Shown here: piece after piece, positions 17,843 through 26,495 of the stretch
How the letters are laid out: every line of letters begins with the position of its first letter
Position numbering within the stretch: the stretch's first letter is position 1
Assembly (NCBI RefSeq): GCF_014650815.1
Contig: NZ_BMVR01000002.1
Coordinates: 558,001 to 622,000, forward strand
DNA length: 64,000 nt
Direction: 5' to 3'
From: Streptomyces flavofungini
GTDB lineage: Bacteria; Actinomycetota; Actinomycetes; Streptomycetales; Streptomycetaceae
The notes under the pieces: generated by a model
The model's input: only the letters and a program-made list of their open reading frames with translations
Databases searched by the model: none
What the model was told of the DNA's origin: nothing
Program-made: the position numbers and the translations under genes

Positions 17843-19378
17843 TCAGGCCTCGGGGCCCGTGGAGGTGGGGGCCAGTTCGGAGGCGGTGGCTCCGCGGGGT
17901 TGGGGAGCCTGCTTCAGCGCCGCCTCGCGGGCGTACGCGCGGAGATAGCCGACCACCGTGTTCGTCACCGCGACCAACGGCACCGCCACCACCGCCCCGC
18001 CGATCCCGGCGACCATCCCCCCGGCGGCCACCGAGAGCACCACGGCCAGCGGATGCACGGCCACTGCCCGCCCGAGGATGAAGGGCTGCAGGATGTGGCC
18101 CTCGATCTGCTGCACCGCGAGCACCACGATCAGCGCCATCACCGCCGTGAACACGCCCTGCGTGACCAGCGCGACGACCACGGCGAGCGCCCCGGAGATG
18201 ACGGCGCCGACGAGCGGGATGAACGCGAAGAGGAAGATGAAGACGGCGAGCGGCACGGCCATGGGCACGCCGAGGAAGTAGATGCCGACGCCGATGAACA
18301 CGGCGTCGATGAGAGCCACTATCACCGTGCCCCGCACATACGCGGTGAGCGTCCGCCACGCCCGCGGACCCGCGCCCGCGACGCCCGGCCGGGCCGCGGC
18401 GGGCACCAGCTTCAGGAACCATTTCCAGATGCGCGGCCCGTCGTACAGCAGGAACAGCGTGGAGAACATCGCGAGGAGGATGCCGGTCATCGCCTCGACG
18501 ATGACGGTGACGCCTTCGAGCCCGGCGGAGGTGATCTCCTCGGAGTTGGCGCCGACGGCCTCGCGCAGCGATTTGGCGATGTCGTTGATCTGGTCCTCGG
18601 TGACGTGGAAGGGGCTGTTGAGCAGCCACTTCCGCAAGTCCTCGATGCCGTCCTGGACTTGGCTGGAGAGGTTGTCGACGTTCTCCATGACCTGCCAGAC
18701 CACGAACCAGCCCACGAGCCCGATGATCACGAAGCCGAGCACGGCGGTGCAGACGGTGGCGAGCCCCTGCGGCAGCCCGAGCCGCTTGAGGCGGGCGACG
18801 GTGGGCTGGAGCAGCGCGGTGATGAGGAGCGCGGCGACGAAGGCGAAGACGACGAGCTGGACGGCGCTGATGACCTTCATCAGGACCCAGACGGTCCCGG
18901 CGAGGACGAGCAGCCGCCACCCGGCCTCGGCGGCGACCCGCACCCCCCAGGGCACGGCGGCGACGGGGTCGGGCCGTGCTCCTATGTCGGGCGCGTAGGC
19001 CGGCGGGGCGGGAACGGCGGGGACCTGGTCGGCGGCGCCGGAGCCGGACGCGCCGGAGTCCGACGGCAGGTCGTCCGACAGGTCGTCCAGAGCGTCCTCG
19101 GCGGCCGCGGCGGCCCGCACCCGGTCCGCGTACCGCTTGCGCAGCGACAGCTTCCCGTGGCCGGCGGCACCCTCGGCCGTGGCACCGTCGGCGGTGGCGG
19201 CGTGGGCCGCGGACCCGTTGGCCGCAGCACGGTCGGAGACACTCACGTCGGGCGCGCTCGCGTCCGCGTCGGCACCCGTGCCCGCGGCCCACTCCTTGGA
19301 GCCGTCCGCGCCCAGGCGTTCTCCCATCCTGGTCAGCGCGCCGCCCACGCGGCCGCGCCACCCTGGAACTCGCGCCAT
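17843..19378 (-). CDS. AI-2E family transporter (TqsA/PerM-like permease)
   Basis: The 511-residue polytopic protein has a disordered acidic/Ala-rich N-terminus of about 150 residues. The eight-helix AI-2E exporter fold follows: paired helices near 165-215, FVIIGLVGWFVVWQVMENV, then a cytoplasmic loop region. A terminal group contains GVPMAVPLAVFIFLFAFIPLVG and QQIEGHILQPFILGRAVAVHPLAV, the family's most conserved part. Characterised relatives export autoinducer-2 or act as Na+/H+ antiporters; the substrate here is unknown. The methionine at 19378 (MARVPGWRG) is chosen over a longer frame because of a GAGGAC ribosome binding site and family length. Confidence 0.85.
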   Translation of the reverse strand: MARVPGWRGRVGGALTRMGERLGADGSKEWAAGTGADADASAPDVSVSDRAAANGSAAHAATADGATAEGAAGHGKLSLRKRYADRVRAAAAAEDALDDLSDDLPSDSGASGSGAADQVPAVPAPPAYAPDIGARPDPVAAVPWGVRVAAEAGWRLLVLAGTVWVLMKVISAVQLVVFAFVAALLITALLQPTVARLKRLGLPQGLATVCTAVLGFVIIGLVGWFVVWQVMENVDNLSSQVQDGIEDLRKWLLNSPFHVTEDQINDIAKSLREAVGANSEEITSAGLEGVTVIVEAMTGILLAMFSTLFLLYDGPRIWKWFLKLVPAAARPGVAGAGPRAWRTLTAYVRGTVIVALIDAVFIGVGIYFLGVPMAVPLAVFIFLFAFIPLVGAVISGALAVVVALVTQGVFTAVMALIVVLAVQQIEGHILQPFILGRAVAVHPLAVVLSVAAGGMVAGIGGAVVAVPLVAVTNTVVGYLRAYAREAALKQAPQPRGATASELAPTSTGPEA

Positions 19379-19465
19379 GATCCGTCCTCTACCCCCGTCT
19401 TGCCCCACCACGTACCAAGTCCCCCGGTTCTGCTCGGGGGACTGTCGGACCGACCGTACACGGGC

Positions 19466-19498
19466 GGGACCCCTCACCGTAGGACGGTGAGGGGTCCC
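19466..19498 (-). terminator. Terminator of the lysozyme-like gene
   Basis: GGGACCCCTCACCGT, a 3-nt loop and its perfect complement form a 15-bp stem 58 nt past the stop of the gene at 19556. Confidence 0.85.
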
Positions 19499-19555
19499 TG
19501 AAGGTTGAGAGCGAGCGCGGCGCTGTTCATCGCTGGTCAGCGCCCGCCGCACACC

Positions 19556-20293
19556 TCAGTACCAGTTGTTGTTCTGCCAGAAGTCCCAGGCACCGCACGG
19601 GCTGCCGTAGCGGTCGTTCATGTAGTTCAGGCCCCACTTGATCTGGGTGGCCGGGTTGGTGCGCCAGTCCGCGCCCGCGGAGGACATCTTGGAACCGGGC
19701 AGCGCCTGAACGAGGCCGTACGCGCCGGAGGAGGCGTTGGTGGCCTTGTAGTTCCAGGTCGACTCGTGGTTCACGATGTTGCTGAAGCACTGGAACTGAC
19801 CGGCCGGGACCATCTGCCGGGCCATCGCCTGGACCTGCGAGACGGAGTAGGAGCTCTGCGGCGCGAAGTCGGAGGCGTCGCGTCCGGAGGAGCGGCTGGC
19901 CTTGGTCTCGGCGGCCTTCTCACGCTCCTTCTTCTCCGCGGCCTTCTTCGCGGCGGCTTCCTTCTCGGCCTTCTCCGCCTTCTCGGCCGCCTGCTGCTTG
20001 GCTACGGCGTCCTTGGCGGCCTGCTTGCGCGCGGCCTCGGCCGCGGACTTCTTCGCCGCCGTGTCGGCGGCCATCGCCTGGGCGTCGGCCTGCTGCGCCA
20101 CGGACGTGGTCTGCACCTGGGCGTGCTGACCCGCGGGTATGTCTGCGAGGAGAGTCGCGTCGCTTGCCGTCGTCTCGAGGTCGTTGGACTTCGAGGACTG
20201 GGTGTCGCCCGAGGCAACACCCACGACAGCGCCGACGGTGGTGACCGCAGTGGCCGAAGCCACCGCGAATCCCCGGACCGAGATCCGGCTCAC
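19556..20293 (-). CDS. Secreted SLT-type transglycosylase-like protein
   Basis: The 245-residue exported protein begins at GTG (MSRISVRGF), preceded by GGAAGG; an ATG 27 nt upstream is less well placed. A signal peptide (to about residue 28) is followed by an Ala/Lys/Glu-rich coiled coil (about 65-150; repeated AAEKAEKAEKEAAAKKAAEK). The C-terminal lysozyme-like domain contains the catalytic-type glutamate in NHESTWNYKATN and the GLVQALPGSKM block of soluble lytic transglycosylases. It probably cleaves peptidoglycan at the cell surface during growth or spore germination, a role known for related Streptomyces proteins. The long 5' region (20294-20744) may hold regulatory RNA structure. Confidence 0.85.
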   Translation of the reverse strand: MSRISVRGFAVASATAVTTVGAVVGVASGDTQSSKSNDLETTASDATLLADIPAGQHAQVQTTSVAQQADAQAMAADTAAKKSAAEAARKQAAKDAVAKQQAAEKAEKAEKEAAAKKAAEKKEREKAAETKASRSSGRDASDFAPQSSYSVSQVQAMARQMVPAGQFQCFSNIVNHESTWNYKATNASSGAYGLVQALPGSKMSSAGADWRTNPATQIKWGLNYMNDRYGSPCGAWDFWQNNNWY

Positions 20294-20744
20294 ACGGTTT
20301 CCTTCCAGCATCGCCCGCATAGGTGACCCCGCGGACGCAATCGTGCCCCTGGCGCTGGCCTCCGCTGGGTACTTCGGTCACGGGAGGCGCGGGCCCGGTG
20401 GACAACTCCTTGGACAGGAGCGCCGCTTGGTGCTCGGGCGGCATACGGCTACCACTATGAAGTTCTGTTGTTCTGTACCGCTGGGGGTACAGGAGTGCCG
20501 TATGCGGGGCCTGACAGGACCCAGACTCTGCCGTAGCGAGACGCCGCGAGGCAATTCTGCGTTGCGTGGGAAAGCTCACACCCCGTTTGCCCCAGGAGTT
20601 TTGCGGAAACACCCGCACACCAAGACGCCGCCCGGCTAGGCTCACTCGCTTCGCCGGGCGGCGCCAACTACCCCGTAGGGGAACCGAACTTGGACAGATG
20701 CCCCAGATCCAACGGACCTCTCGGCCTGCTCGTATCAGGCGGTG
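20294..20744 (-). other. Long 5' spacer of the transglycosylase gene
   Basis: The 451 bp between the transglycosylase start and the phoH-like stop contain no supportable gene. They include a GTACC/GGTAC hairpin near 20475-20495 and the terminator-like stem at 20626-20663. Cell wall hydrolase genes in Streptomyces sometimes have c-di-AMP (ydaO) riboswitches; I could not find the conserved ydaO blocks here and do not call one. Confidence 0.5.
20626..20663 (-). terminator. Terminator-like hairpin downstream of phoH
   Basis: CGCCGCCCGGC and its perfect complement flank a 16-nt loop about 80 nt past the phoH stop. Confidence 0.6.
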
Positions 20745-22067
20745 TCAGATCTGGACGTCCTCCAGCATTTCGGTCACAAGCGCCGCGATCTGCGACCTCT
20801 CGGACCGGGTGAGGGTGACATGCGCGAAGAGCGGATGCCCCTTCAGTTTCTCGATGACGGCCACGACTCCGTCGTACCGGCCGACCCGGAGGTTGTCGCG
20901 CTGGGCGACGTCATGGGTCAGTACGACACGTGAATTCGCCCCGATCCTGGACAGAACGGTCAAGAGGACGTTCCGCTCCAGGGATTGGGCCTCGTCCACG
21001 ATGACGAAGGCGTCGTGCAGCGAGCGGCCCCGGATGTGGGTGAGCGGCAGCACCTCCAGCATGCCGCGCGCCGAGACCTCCTCGATGACCTCCTTGCCCG
21101 CGACGGACCCGAGGGTGTCGAAGACGGCCTGTGCCCAGGGCCCCATCTTCTCGGCCTCGGTGCCCGGCAGATAGCCGAGCTCCTGCCCGCCCACCGCGTA
21201 CAGCGGCCGGAACACCATCACCTTCTGGTGCTGGCGGCGTTCCAGGACGGCCTCCAGGCCCGCGCAGAGGGCTAGCGCCGACTTGCCGGTGCCCGCGCGG
21301 CCACCCATCGACATGATGCCGACGTCCGGATCGAGCAGGAGGTCGAGCGCGATGCGCTGTTCCGCGCTGCGCCCCTTGATGCCGAAGGCCTCGCGATCGC
21401 CGCGTACGAGACGGACGTTGCCCTCGGGCGAGATCCGGCCGAGCGCCTTGCCGCGCTCGGACTGGATGGTCAGGCCCGTGTGCACGGGCAGGTCGGCGAC
21501 CTCGGGGACGTACAGGCTGTCCGTCTCGAAGAGAAGGTCGACCTGCTCCCCCGAGAGGGTCAGTTCGGACATTCCGGTCCAGCCGGAGGCGTCCGTGATG
21601 GCGAGCTCCGCGCGGTACTCCTCGGCGAGGAGACCGACGGACGATGCCTTGATTCTGAGCGGCAGGTCCTTGGAGACGACCGTGACCTCGTACCCCTCCG
21701 CCTGGAGGTTGCGTGCCACCGCGAGGATCCGTGAGTCGTTGTCGCCCAGGCGGTAGCCCGCCGGGAGCACGCCGGGGTCGGAGTGGTTGAGCTCGACGCG
21801 CAGCGTGCCGCCCAGGTCGCCGATCGGGATCGGCGCGTCCAGGCGCCCGAAGCGGATCCGGCAGTCGTCGAGCAGACGCAGCGCCTGCCGGGCGAAGTAG
21901 CCGAGCTCGGGATGGTGCCGCTTGGCCTCGAGCTCCGTCACGACGACGATCGGCAGCACTACTTCGTGCTCGTCGAAGCGGGACAGGGCGTTCGGGTCGG
22001 CGAGCAGAACGCTGGTGTCAAGAACATAGGTGCGCCGGCCTTGCTGGCGCTTTGTGCTGGTCACCAC
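20745..22067 (-). CDS. PIN domain-PhoH ATPase fusion protein
   Basis: The 440-residue protein joins an N-terminal PIN-type ribonuclease domain (about 13-150; [22 protein letters not shown] with acidic active-site residues) to a C-terminal PhoH P-loop ATPase/helicase domain. The ATPase part (about 225-440) has Walker [12 protein letters not shown] and Walker [13 protein letters not shown]-PhoH proteins of actinobacteria have RNA helicase and ribonuclease activities. The start is the first of two adjacent GTG codons (MVTSTKRQ), with GAGGGGG upstream; the longer frame adds low-complexity residues only. Confidence 0.9.
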   Translation of the reverse strand: MVTSTKRQQGRRTYVLDTSVLLADPNALSRFDEHEVVLPIVVVTELEAKRHHPELGYFARQALRLLDDCRIRFGRLDAPIPIGDLGGTLRVELNHSDPGVLPAGYRLGDNDSRILAVARNLQAEGYEVTVVSKDLPLRIKASSVGLLAEEYRAELAITDASGWTGMSELTLSGEQVDLLFETDSLYVPEVADLPVHTGLTIQSERGKALGRISPEGNVRLVRGDREAFGIKGRSAEQRIALDLLLDPDVGIMSMGGRAGTGKSALALCAGLEAVLERRQHQKVMVFRPLYAVGGQELGYLPGTEAEKMGPWAQAVFDTLGSVAGKEVIEEVSARGMLEVLPLTHIRGRSLHDAFVIVDEAQSLERNVLLTVLSRIGANSRVVLTHDVAQRDNLRVGRYDGVVAVIEKLKGHPLFAHVTLTRSERSQIAALVTEMLEDVQI

Positions 22068-22240
22068 GGAAGGACGTACCCCCTCGGATGAGGTCGGGGA
22101 GCGACGGAGGGAACTGGGCCGGTGACTGGCCACCCTGCGCGGGCCGAACACCGGCCCTCCCTGTCGTCCGCGCTCGGCGCGCGGTCGTCCTGGTGCAAAG
22201 GGCCTCCCGGGCGGACGGCCCCGTGCCGTCCGCTGAGATC

Positions 22241-22263
22241 CGGCGTCCGTGAATCGGACGCCG
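22241..22263 (-). terminator. Hairpin downstream of uppS
   Basis: CGGCGTCCG, TGAAT, CGGACGCCG forms a 9-bp stem about 100 nt after the uppS stop and upstream of the phoH-like gene. Confidence 0.55.
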
Positions 22264-22364
22264 ACCTGCAAGTGGTATTCCCTCGAACAAGCGCAGCCAT
22301 GCCATGGCATATGACGGCGCGTTGGTTAACTCCTGGTTACCGAGACCTCATCGGGGCTGCTGCG

Positions 22365-23126
22365 TCATCCGCCGTAACGGCGGTGGCGCGCGGCGTAATC
22401 ACGCAGCGCACGCAGGAAGTCGACCTTGCGGAAGGCCGGCCAGAAGACTTCGCAGAAGTAGTACTCGGAGTGAGCGGACTGCCAGAGCATGAAGCCCGAG
22501 AGCCGCTGTTCACCACTCGTCCGGATCACCAGATCGGGGTCGGGCTGGCCACTCGTATAGAGGTGCTTGGAGATCTGCTCGACGTCGACGCTCTCGGCGA
22601 CGTCCTCGATGGCGGTGCCGCGCTCGGCGTGGTCGAGCAGCAGGGAGCGGACGGCGTCGGCGATCTCCTGGCGGCCGCCGTAGCCCACGGCGACGTTCAC
22701 GAGTATGCCGGTGCGGGTGTGCGTGGCCTGCTCGGCCTCCTTCAGCACGCCCTGGGTGCGGGACGGCAGCAGGTCGAGGGCGCCGACGTGGTGCACGCGC
22801 CAGCGGCCGTCGTCGACGAGGCTGCGGACGGTGTCCTCGATGATGCCGAGGAGCGGGATCAGCTCCTCCTCGGGGCGGTCGAAGTTGTCCGTGGAGAGCA
22901 TCCACAGCGTGACGACCTCGACGTCGGTCTCGGCACACCAGCCGAGGAATTCCTCGATCTTGTACGCGCCCGCCTGGTGACCCTGGGCGGTGGTGCCGCC
23001 GGAGGCCTTCGCCCAGCGGCGGTTGCCGTCGAGGATGACGCCGATGTGCTTGGGCACCTGGTCGTGGTCGAGGCGGCCTTCCACCCGGCGTGCGTAGAGT
23101 CCGTACACCAGGTCGCGCAGCTTCAC
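22365..23126 (-). CDS. uppS: Isoprenyl transferase (undecaprenyl diphosphate synthase family)
   Basis: The 253-residue cis-prenyltransferase extends an allylic diphosphate with isopentenyl diphosphate to make the polyprenyl carrier used in cell wall synthesis. The first conserved block HIGVILDGNRRWAK contains the catalytic aspartate and the phosphate-binding residues. NFDRPEEE and DLVIRTSGEQRLSGF are the later motifs, followed by HSEYYF. The GTG start (MKLRDLVYGLYARR) has GGAGGGG upstream; the longer frame has no family similarity. Streptomyces genomes usually hold more than one member, so chain length cannot be assigned. Confidence 0.93.
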   Translation of the reverse strand: MKLRDLVYGLYARRVEGRLDHDQVPKHIGVILDGNRRWAKASGGTTAQGHQAGAYKIEEFLGWCAETDVEVVTLWMLSTDNFDRPEEELIPLLGIIEDTVRSLVDDGRWRVHHVGALDLLPSRTQGVLKEAEQATHTRTGILVNVAVGYGGRQEIADAVRSLLLDHAERGTAIEDVAESVDVEQISKHLYTSGQPDPDLVIRTSGEQRLSGFMLWQSAHSEYYFCEVFWPAFRKVDFLRALRDYAARHRRYGG

Positions 23127-23336
23127 GTGTGTCAGCCCCTCCAACAGACGGCAGTCCCCGAAGGCGAAAGCGTACCGCTGCCGGAGGGGGCCTCGTTCCG
23201 CGTGGGCGGGGCGGGCTCCGGCCTTCGCCCGCGAGGCCGCCCGGCGCCGGGCCGGTCGGCGCGGTGCGGCCGTACGCGGATCCGTCGCACACGGCACTGC
23301 GGCCGTACCCGCGTCCCCTCAAGTAGCTTCGTCCTC

Positions 23337-24374
23337 ATGAACGACACCTCCGAGTACCGCGCAGCAGCGGACCGTTACGAGTCCATGGAGTACCGGCGCA
23401 GCGGCCGCAGCGGCCTGAAGCTGCCCGCCGTCTCCCTCGGCCTGTGGCACAACTTCGGCGACGACCGCGCCCTCGACGCGCAGCGCGCGATCCTGCGCCG
23501 CGCCTTCGACCTGGGCGTCACCCACTTCGACCTGGCGAACAACTACGGCCCGCCGCCCGGCAGCGCGGAGCTGAACTTCGGCAAGCTCTTCGCCCAGGAC
23601 TTCGCCCCCCACCGGGACGAGCTGGTCATCTCGACCAAGGCGGGCTACCTCATGTACGACGGTCCGTACGGCGAGTGGGGTTCCCGGAAGTACCTGCTGT
23701 CCTCGCTCGACGCGTCCCTGGACCGCATGGGCCTGGACTACGTGGACATCTTCTACTCGCACCGCTTCGACCCGGACACCCCGCTCGAGGAGACGATGGG
23801 CGCCCTCGCCTCGGCGGTCCAGCAGGGCAAGGCGCTGTACGTCGGCGTCTCCTCGTACAACAGCGAGCAGACCGCGGAGGCGGCGCGGCTGCTGCGCGAG
23901 ATGGGCGTACGCCCCCTCATCCACCAGCCGTCCTACTCGATGATCAACCGCTGGACCGAGGACGACGGCCTGCTCGACACCCTGGAGGCGGAGGGCATGG
24001 GCTGCATCTCCTTCGTCCCGCTCGCCCAGGGCCTGCTGACGAACAAGTACCTGAAGGGCATCCCCGAGGGCTCCCGCGCCACCCAGGGCAAGTCCCTCGA
24101 CCCGCAGCTCCTCAGCGACGAGGTCGTACGCCGCCTCAATGGCCTGAACGACATCGCAGCGCGGCGCGGGCAGTCGCTCGCGCAACTGGCCCTGAACTGG
24201 GTCCTGCGCGACGAGCGCATGACGTCCGCCCTCATCGGCGCCTCCAGCGTGCGGCAGCTGGAGGAGAACGTGGCGGCGCTGTCCGGGCCGAAGCTCACGG
24301 ACGCGGAGCTCTCCGAGATCGACGCGTTCGCCGTTTCCACGGCGGGGACGAACATCTGGGCCGGCCGGGGCTAG
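23337..24374 (+). CDS. Aldo/keto reductase (L-glyceraldehyde 3-phosphate reductase-like)
   Basis: The 345-residue NADPH-dependent (beta/alpha)8-barrel enzyme resembles E. coli YghZ (Gpr) and potassium channel beta subunits. The opening MEYRRSGRSGLKLPAVSLGLW, the catalytic Asp/Tyr region HFDLANNYGPPPGSAE, the lysine in ISTKAGY and the histidine in YSHRFDP are present. The cofactor-binding IGASSVRQLEENV follows near the C-terminus. The ATG lies 7 nt after TAGCTT, which could be a -10 hexamer of a leaderless promoter, since no Shine-Dalgarno sequence is visible. The physiological substrate is unknown. Confidence 0.92.
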   Translation: MNDTSEYRAAADRYESMEYRRSGRSGLKLPAVSLGLWHNFGDDRALDAQRAILRRAFDLGVTHFDLANNYGPPPGSAELNFGKLFAQDFAPHRDELVISTKAGYLMYDGPYGEWGSRKYLLSSLDASLDRMGLDYVDIFYSHRFDPDTPLEETMGALASAVQQGKALYVGVSSYNSEQTAEAARLLREMGVRPLIHQPSYSMINRWTEDDGLLDTLEAEGMGCISFVPLAQGLLTNKYLKGIPEGSRATQGKSLDPQLLSDEVVRRLNGLNDIAARRGQSLAQLALNWVLRDERMTSALIGASSVRQLEENVAALSGPKLTDAELSEIDAFAVSTAGTNIWAGRG

Positions 24375-24422
24375 GTCCGGCGGGGGCGCCCTGGGGGTGG
24401 GGTGCCCTTGGGCCGGGGGCAC

Positions 24423-24470
24423 CGCCGATCGGCCTCCGGCCTCGTCCTCAAACGCCGGACGGGCTGAATC
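24423..24470. repeat. Dispersed intergenic repeat, inverse orientation
   Basis: GCCGATCGGCCTCCGGCCTCGTCCTCAAACGCCGGACGGGCTG is the reverse complement of the unit arrayed at 17588-17800 and lies 48 nt after the aldo/keto reductase stop. Confidence 0.8.
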
Positions 24471-24579
24471 GGTGCTGGTCAGGCTGCTGGTCGGGCGGGG
24501 GCCGGAGGGGGCTCGGGGGCGAGGCCGTCCGGCCTGCTCCTCGGCCGCTCCGCAGGGGCCCGAAAGTGGGCACAAAAAA

Positions 24580-24616
24580 CGGGCCGGTCCGTGGGGGGGG
24601 GAGACGGACCGGCCCG
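24580..24616. terminator. 13-bp stem terminator flanked by A6
   Basis: CGGGCCGGTCCGT and its perfect complement flank an 11-nt G-rich loop. AAAAAA immediately to the left gives a U tract for minus-strand transcripts, so it looks like a true intrinsic terminator for transcription coming from the HxlR side, and it may also stop plus-strand transcription. Confidence 0.75.
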
Positions 24617-24649
24617 AGGGGGGGTTTCCACCATAACCCTTCGTAAGTG

Positions 24650-25083
24650 GTTCGGGGTGCATCGGCGTGCCACAACTACGCTCCGAAGTTGCCCGACAAC
24701 TGGCTGAGCCTGTTCTCCCACCGGATTTCGGCCCTCCCGGCGCGATCCGGTCGCCGACGGCGGGTACTCCCGACGGGTGACGCGGGCGCGGGGCGCGGGC
24801 TTGACGGCGGCGGGGTGAGGGTGGGGCGCGGCGAACGGAGGCGGGGCCTCGACGGGGCGGCGGCCGGGCGGGGCGTCGGGCTTCGATGGACGCACGAGGC
24901 CGCGCAGCCCCCTCCACTGCGCGGCACCGCCCGCGCAGCTTTGCTCACGCGAATTAGCGTTGGTCTGAACTTACGGGAGGCGCGGGGCGGAATCGAGCCA
25001 GTTCGGATAACGATGCGGAATCGACTGGCGGGGCGTTGGCGAATTGCCCCGATTCGTACGCCCGAGGGGACTGATTCGCACAC
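24650..25083. other. Gene-free 430-bp spacer
   Basis: No ORF here has convincing coding character on either strand. The right part (24950-25080) is less GC-rich than its surroundings and repeats GAATCG/GATTCG several times. The plus-strand sequence at 24665-24730 is free of stops and could encode a short peptide, but nothing identifies it. Confidence 0.4.
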
Positions 25084-25548
25084 TCAGGCGGACTGGACGG
25101 CCGCGCTTGCGGCACCCGACCGGCCACCGCCGCCACCGGCCTCGGCACCTCCGCCACCGGTCTTCGCCCCCTCGGCGTCGGTCTTCGCACCCCCGCCGCC
25201 GGTCTTCTCGGCGTGCCGCTCCACCAGCCGCTCCATGTGCTGGTCGCCCCAGATGCCGAGGGGGACGAGGGCCATGTTCAGGGTCTGGCCGAGCTCGGTG
25301 AGGGAGTACTCGACCTTGGGCGGCACCTCGCGGTAGACCTCGCGGTGGACGATGCCGTCGGCTTCCATCTCGCGGAGCTGCTGGATCAGCATCTTCTCGC
25401 TGACGCCGGGCACATGCCGCCGCAGCTCACCGAAACGGAGCGTACGACCGGCGTACAGCGCCCACAGGATCAGGGGCTTCCACTTGCCGCCGACGACATC
25501 CACGGCCGCGTCCAGGCCGCAGAGGTACGGTCCCTTGCGATGCGCCAT
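25084..25548 (-). CDS. HxlR-family transcriptional regulator
   Basis: The 154-residue winged-helix regulator contains the HxlR core in residues 1-105: CGLDAAVDVVGGKWKPLILW, ELRRHVPGVSEKMLIQQLREME and VEYSLTELGQTL. The cysteine near residue 10 occupies the position used for redox or electrophile sensing in several relatives. The last 40 residues are an unusual Gly/Ala/Lys low-complexity tail (GGGGAKTDAEGAKTGGGG) not part of the fold. The ATG has GAGGAG upstream. Its target is not evident from the neighbours. Confidence 0.88.
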   Translation of the reverse strand: MAHRKGPYLCGLDAAVDVVGGKWKPLILWALYAGRTLRFGELRRHVPGVSEKMLIQQLREMEADGIVHREVYREVPPKVEYSLTELGQTLNMALVPLGIWGDQHMERLVERHAEKTGGGGAKTDAEGAKTGGGGAEAGGGGGRSGAASAAVQSA

Positions 25549-25616
25549 GCCAACTCCTCGTCCACGTACCGGCTCCGCCGACTCACTTACCGAACCGACA
25601 GTACCGCCGAACGGAT

Positions 25617-25707
25617 GACTACCGCTGGGCTGGCGACTACCGCAGCACTGGCGGCTACCGCCGGACTGGCCGACTACCGCAGCACCGCTGGCTACCGCTT
25701 CACCGCT
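25617..25707. repeat. Five-copy 18-bp tandem repeat (GACTACCGC...)
   Basis: Units start at 25617, 25635, 25653, 25672 and 25690 with (G)RCTACCGC followed by a variable TGGGCTGGC/AGCACTGGC end. The array fills the 3' flank of the methyltransferase gene and overlaps its last codons. Confidence 0.85.
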
Positions 25708-26462
25708 TCGAACAGGTGGCGGGTGCTGTGGGCGACGAACGGCCCCTCGTCGCGGATCAGCTCGTGCAGTTCGCGCAGGCGCGGCCGGTAGGCGTCTACC
25801 GTGAACCCCGGCACCATCCACACGACCTTCCGCAGGAAGTGGACGACGGCCCCGATGTCGTAGAACTCCATCCGCAACCGCTCGGCACGCAACGAGACGA
25901 CATCGAGCCCGGCGGCCTCGGCCCGCACCCGCTCCCCCTCCGGATCCCGCGCGCCCCTGACCTCCGCGGGCTGCTCCCCCAAGAAGTACTCGACCAGCTC
26001 GAACACACTGCTTGGCCCCACGTGCTGGGCGAAGTACGTCCCACCGGGCCGCAGCACACGAGCGATCTCCTCGAAGTGCGGCGTCACCGGATGACGGCTG
26101 GTGACCAGGTCGAACCCCCCGTCCGCGAACGGCAACGGCGCGTCCTCCGGCGAGGCCACGACGACCACACCGCGCGGATGCAGGAGGGCGGCGGCCTTGG
26201 CGACATTGGGCGCCCACCCCTCGGTGGCGACGGCGAGCGGCGGCAGCACGGGCGCGGAGGCCAGCACCTCACCCCCACCGGTCTGCAGATCGAGCGCCGC
26301 CTCGGCCCGCCCGAGCCGCTCGCCCATGGCCCGCGCGTACCCCCACGAGGGCCGCGCCTCGGTGGCCCGGCCCTCGAACCAGGAGAAGTCCCAGCCCGCT
26401 GTGGGGGCGGCTTCGGCTTCGGCCACGAGCTGGTCGAACGTGGGGGAGGTGGGGGTGGTCAT
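25692..26462 (-). CDS. Class I SAM-dependent methyltransferase
   Basis: The 256-residue protein has a Rossmann-fold core: motif I ALDLQTGGGEVLA near residue 55, FDLVTSRHPVTPHFEE in the motif IV region and VLRPGGTYFAQHVG. The C-terminal half includes FYDIGAVVHFLRKVVWMVPGF, typical of UbiE/Coq5-like small-molecule methyltransferases. The substrate is unknown. The start lies 5 nt after a possible TACGAT -10 hexamer without a Shine-Dalgarno sequence, suggesting a leaderless message. Its 3' end runs into an 18-bp tandem repeat array. Confidence 0.85.
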   Translation of the reverse strand: MTTPTSPTFDQLVAEAEAAPTAGWDFSWFEGRATEARPSWGYARAMGERLGRAEAALDLQTGGGEVLASAPVLPPLAVATEGWAPNVAKAAALLHPRGVVVVASPEDAPLPFADGGFDLVTSRHPVTPHFEEIARVLRPGGTYFAQHVGPSSVFELVEYFLGEQPAEVRGARDPEGERVRAEAAGLDVVSLRAERLRMEFYDIGAVVHFLRKVVWMVPGFTVDAYRPRLRELHELIRDEGPFVAHSTRHLFEAVKR

Positions 26463-26495
26463 GGGGTGATCGTAAGCATCTGGTCGGCGGGTGGG

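Noticed and set aside
20294..20744. c-di-AMP (ydaO) riboswitch before the transglycosylase gene
   Set aside because: Expected from cell wall hydrolase genes in Streptomyces, but none of the conserved riboswitch blocks could be found in either orientation by eye.
20745..22310. PhoH-like protein starting at 22310
   Set aside because: The extra 81 residues are low-complexity Arg/Gly/Pro with no PIN similarity; GTG 22067 fits the family start and has a ribosome binding site.
24647..25336. Plus-strand 229-codon frame starting GTG at 24647
   Set aside because: It begins with a plausible short peptide but then becomes Arg/Gly/Pro low-complexity and overlaps the HxlR gene on the other strand.
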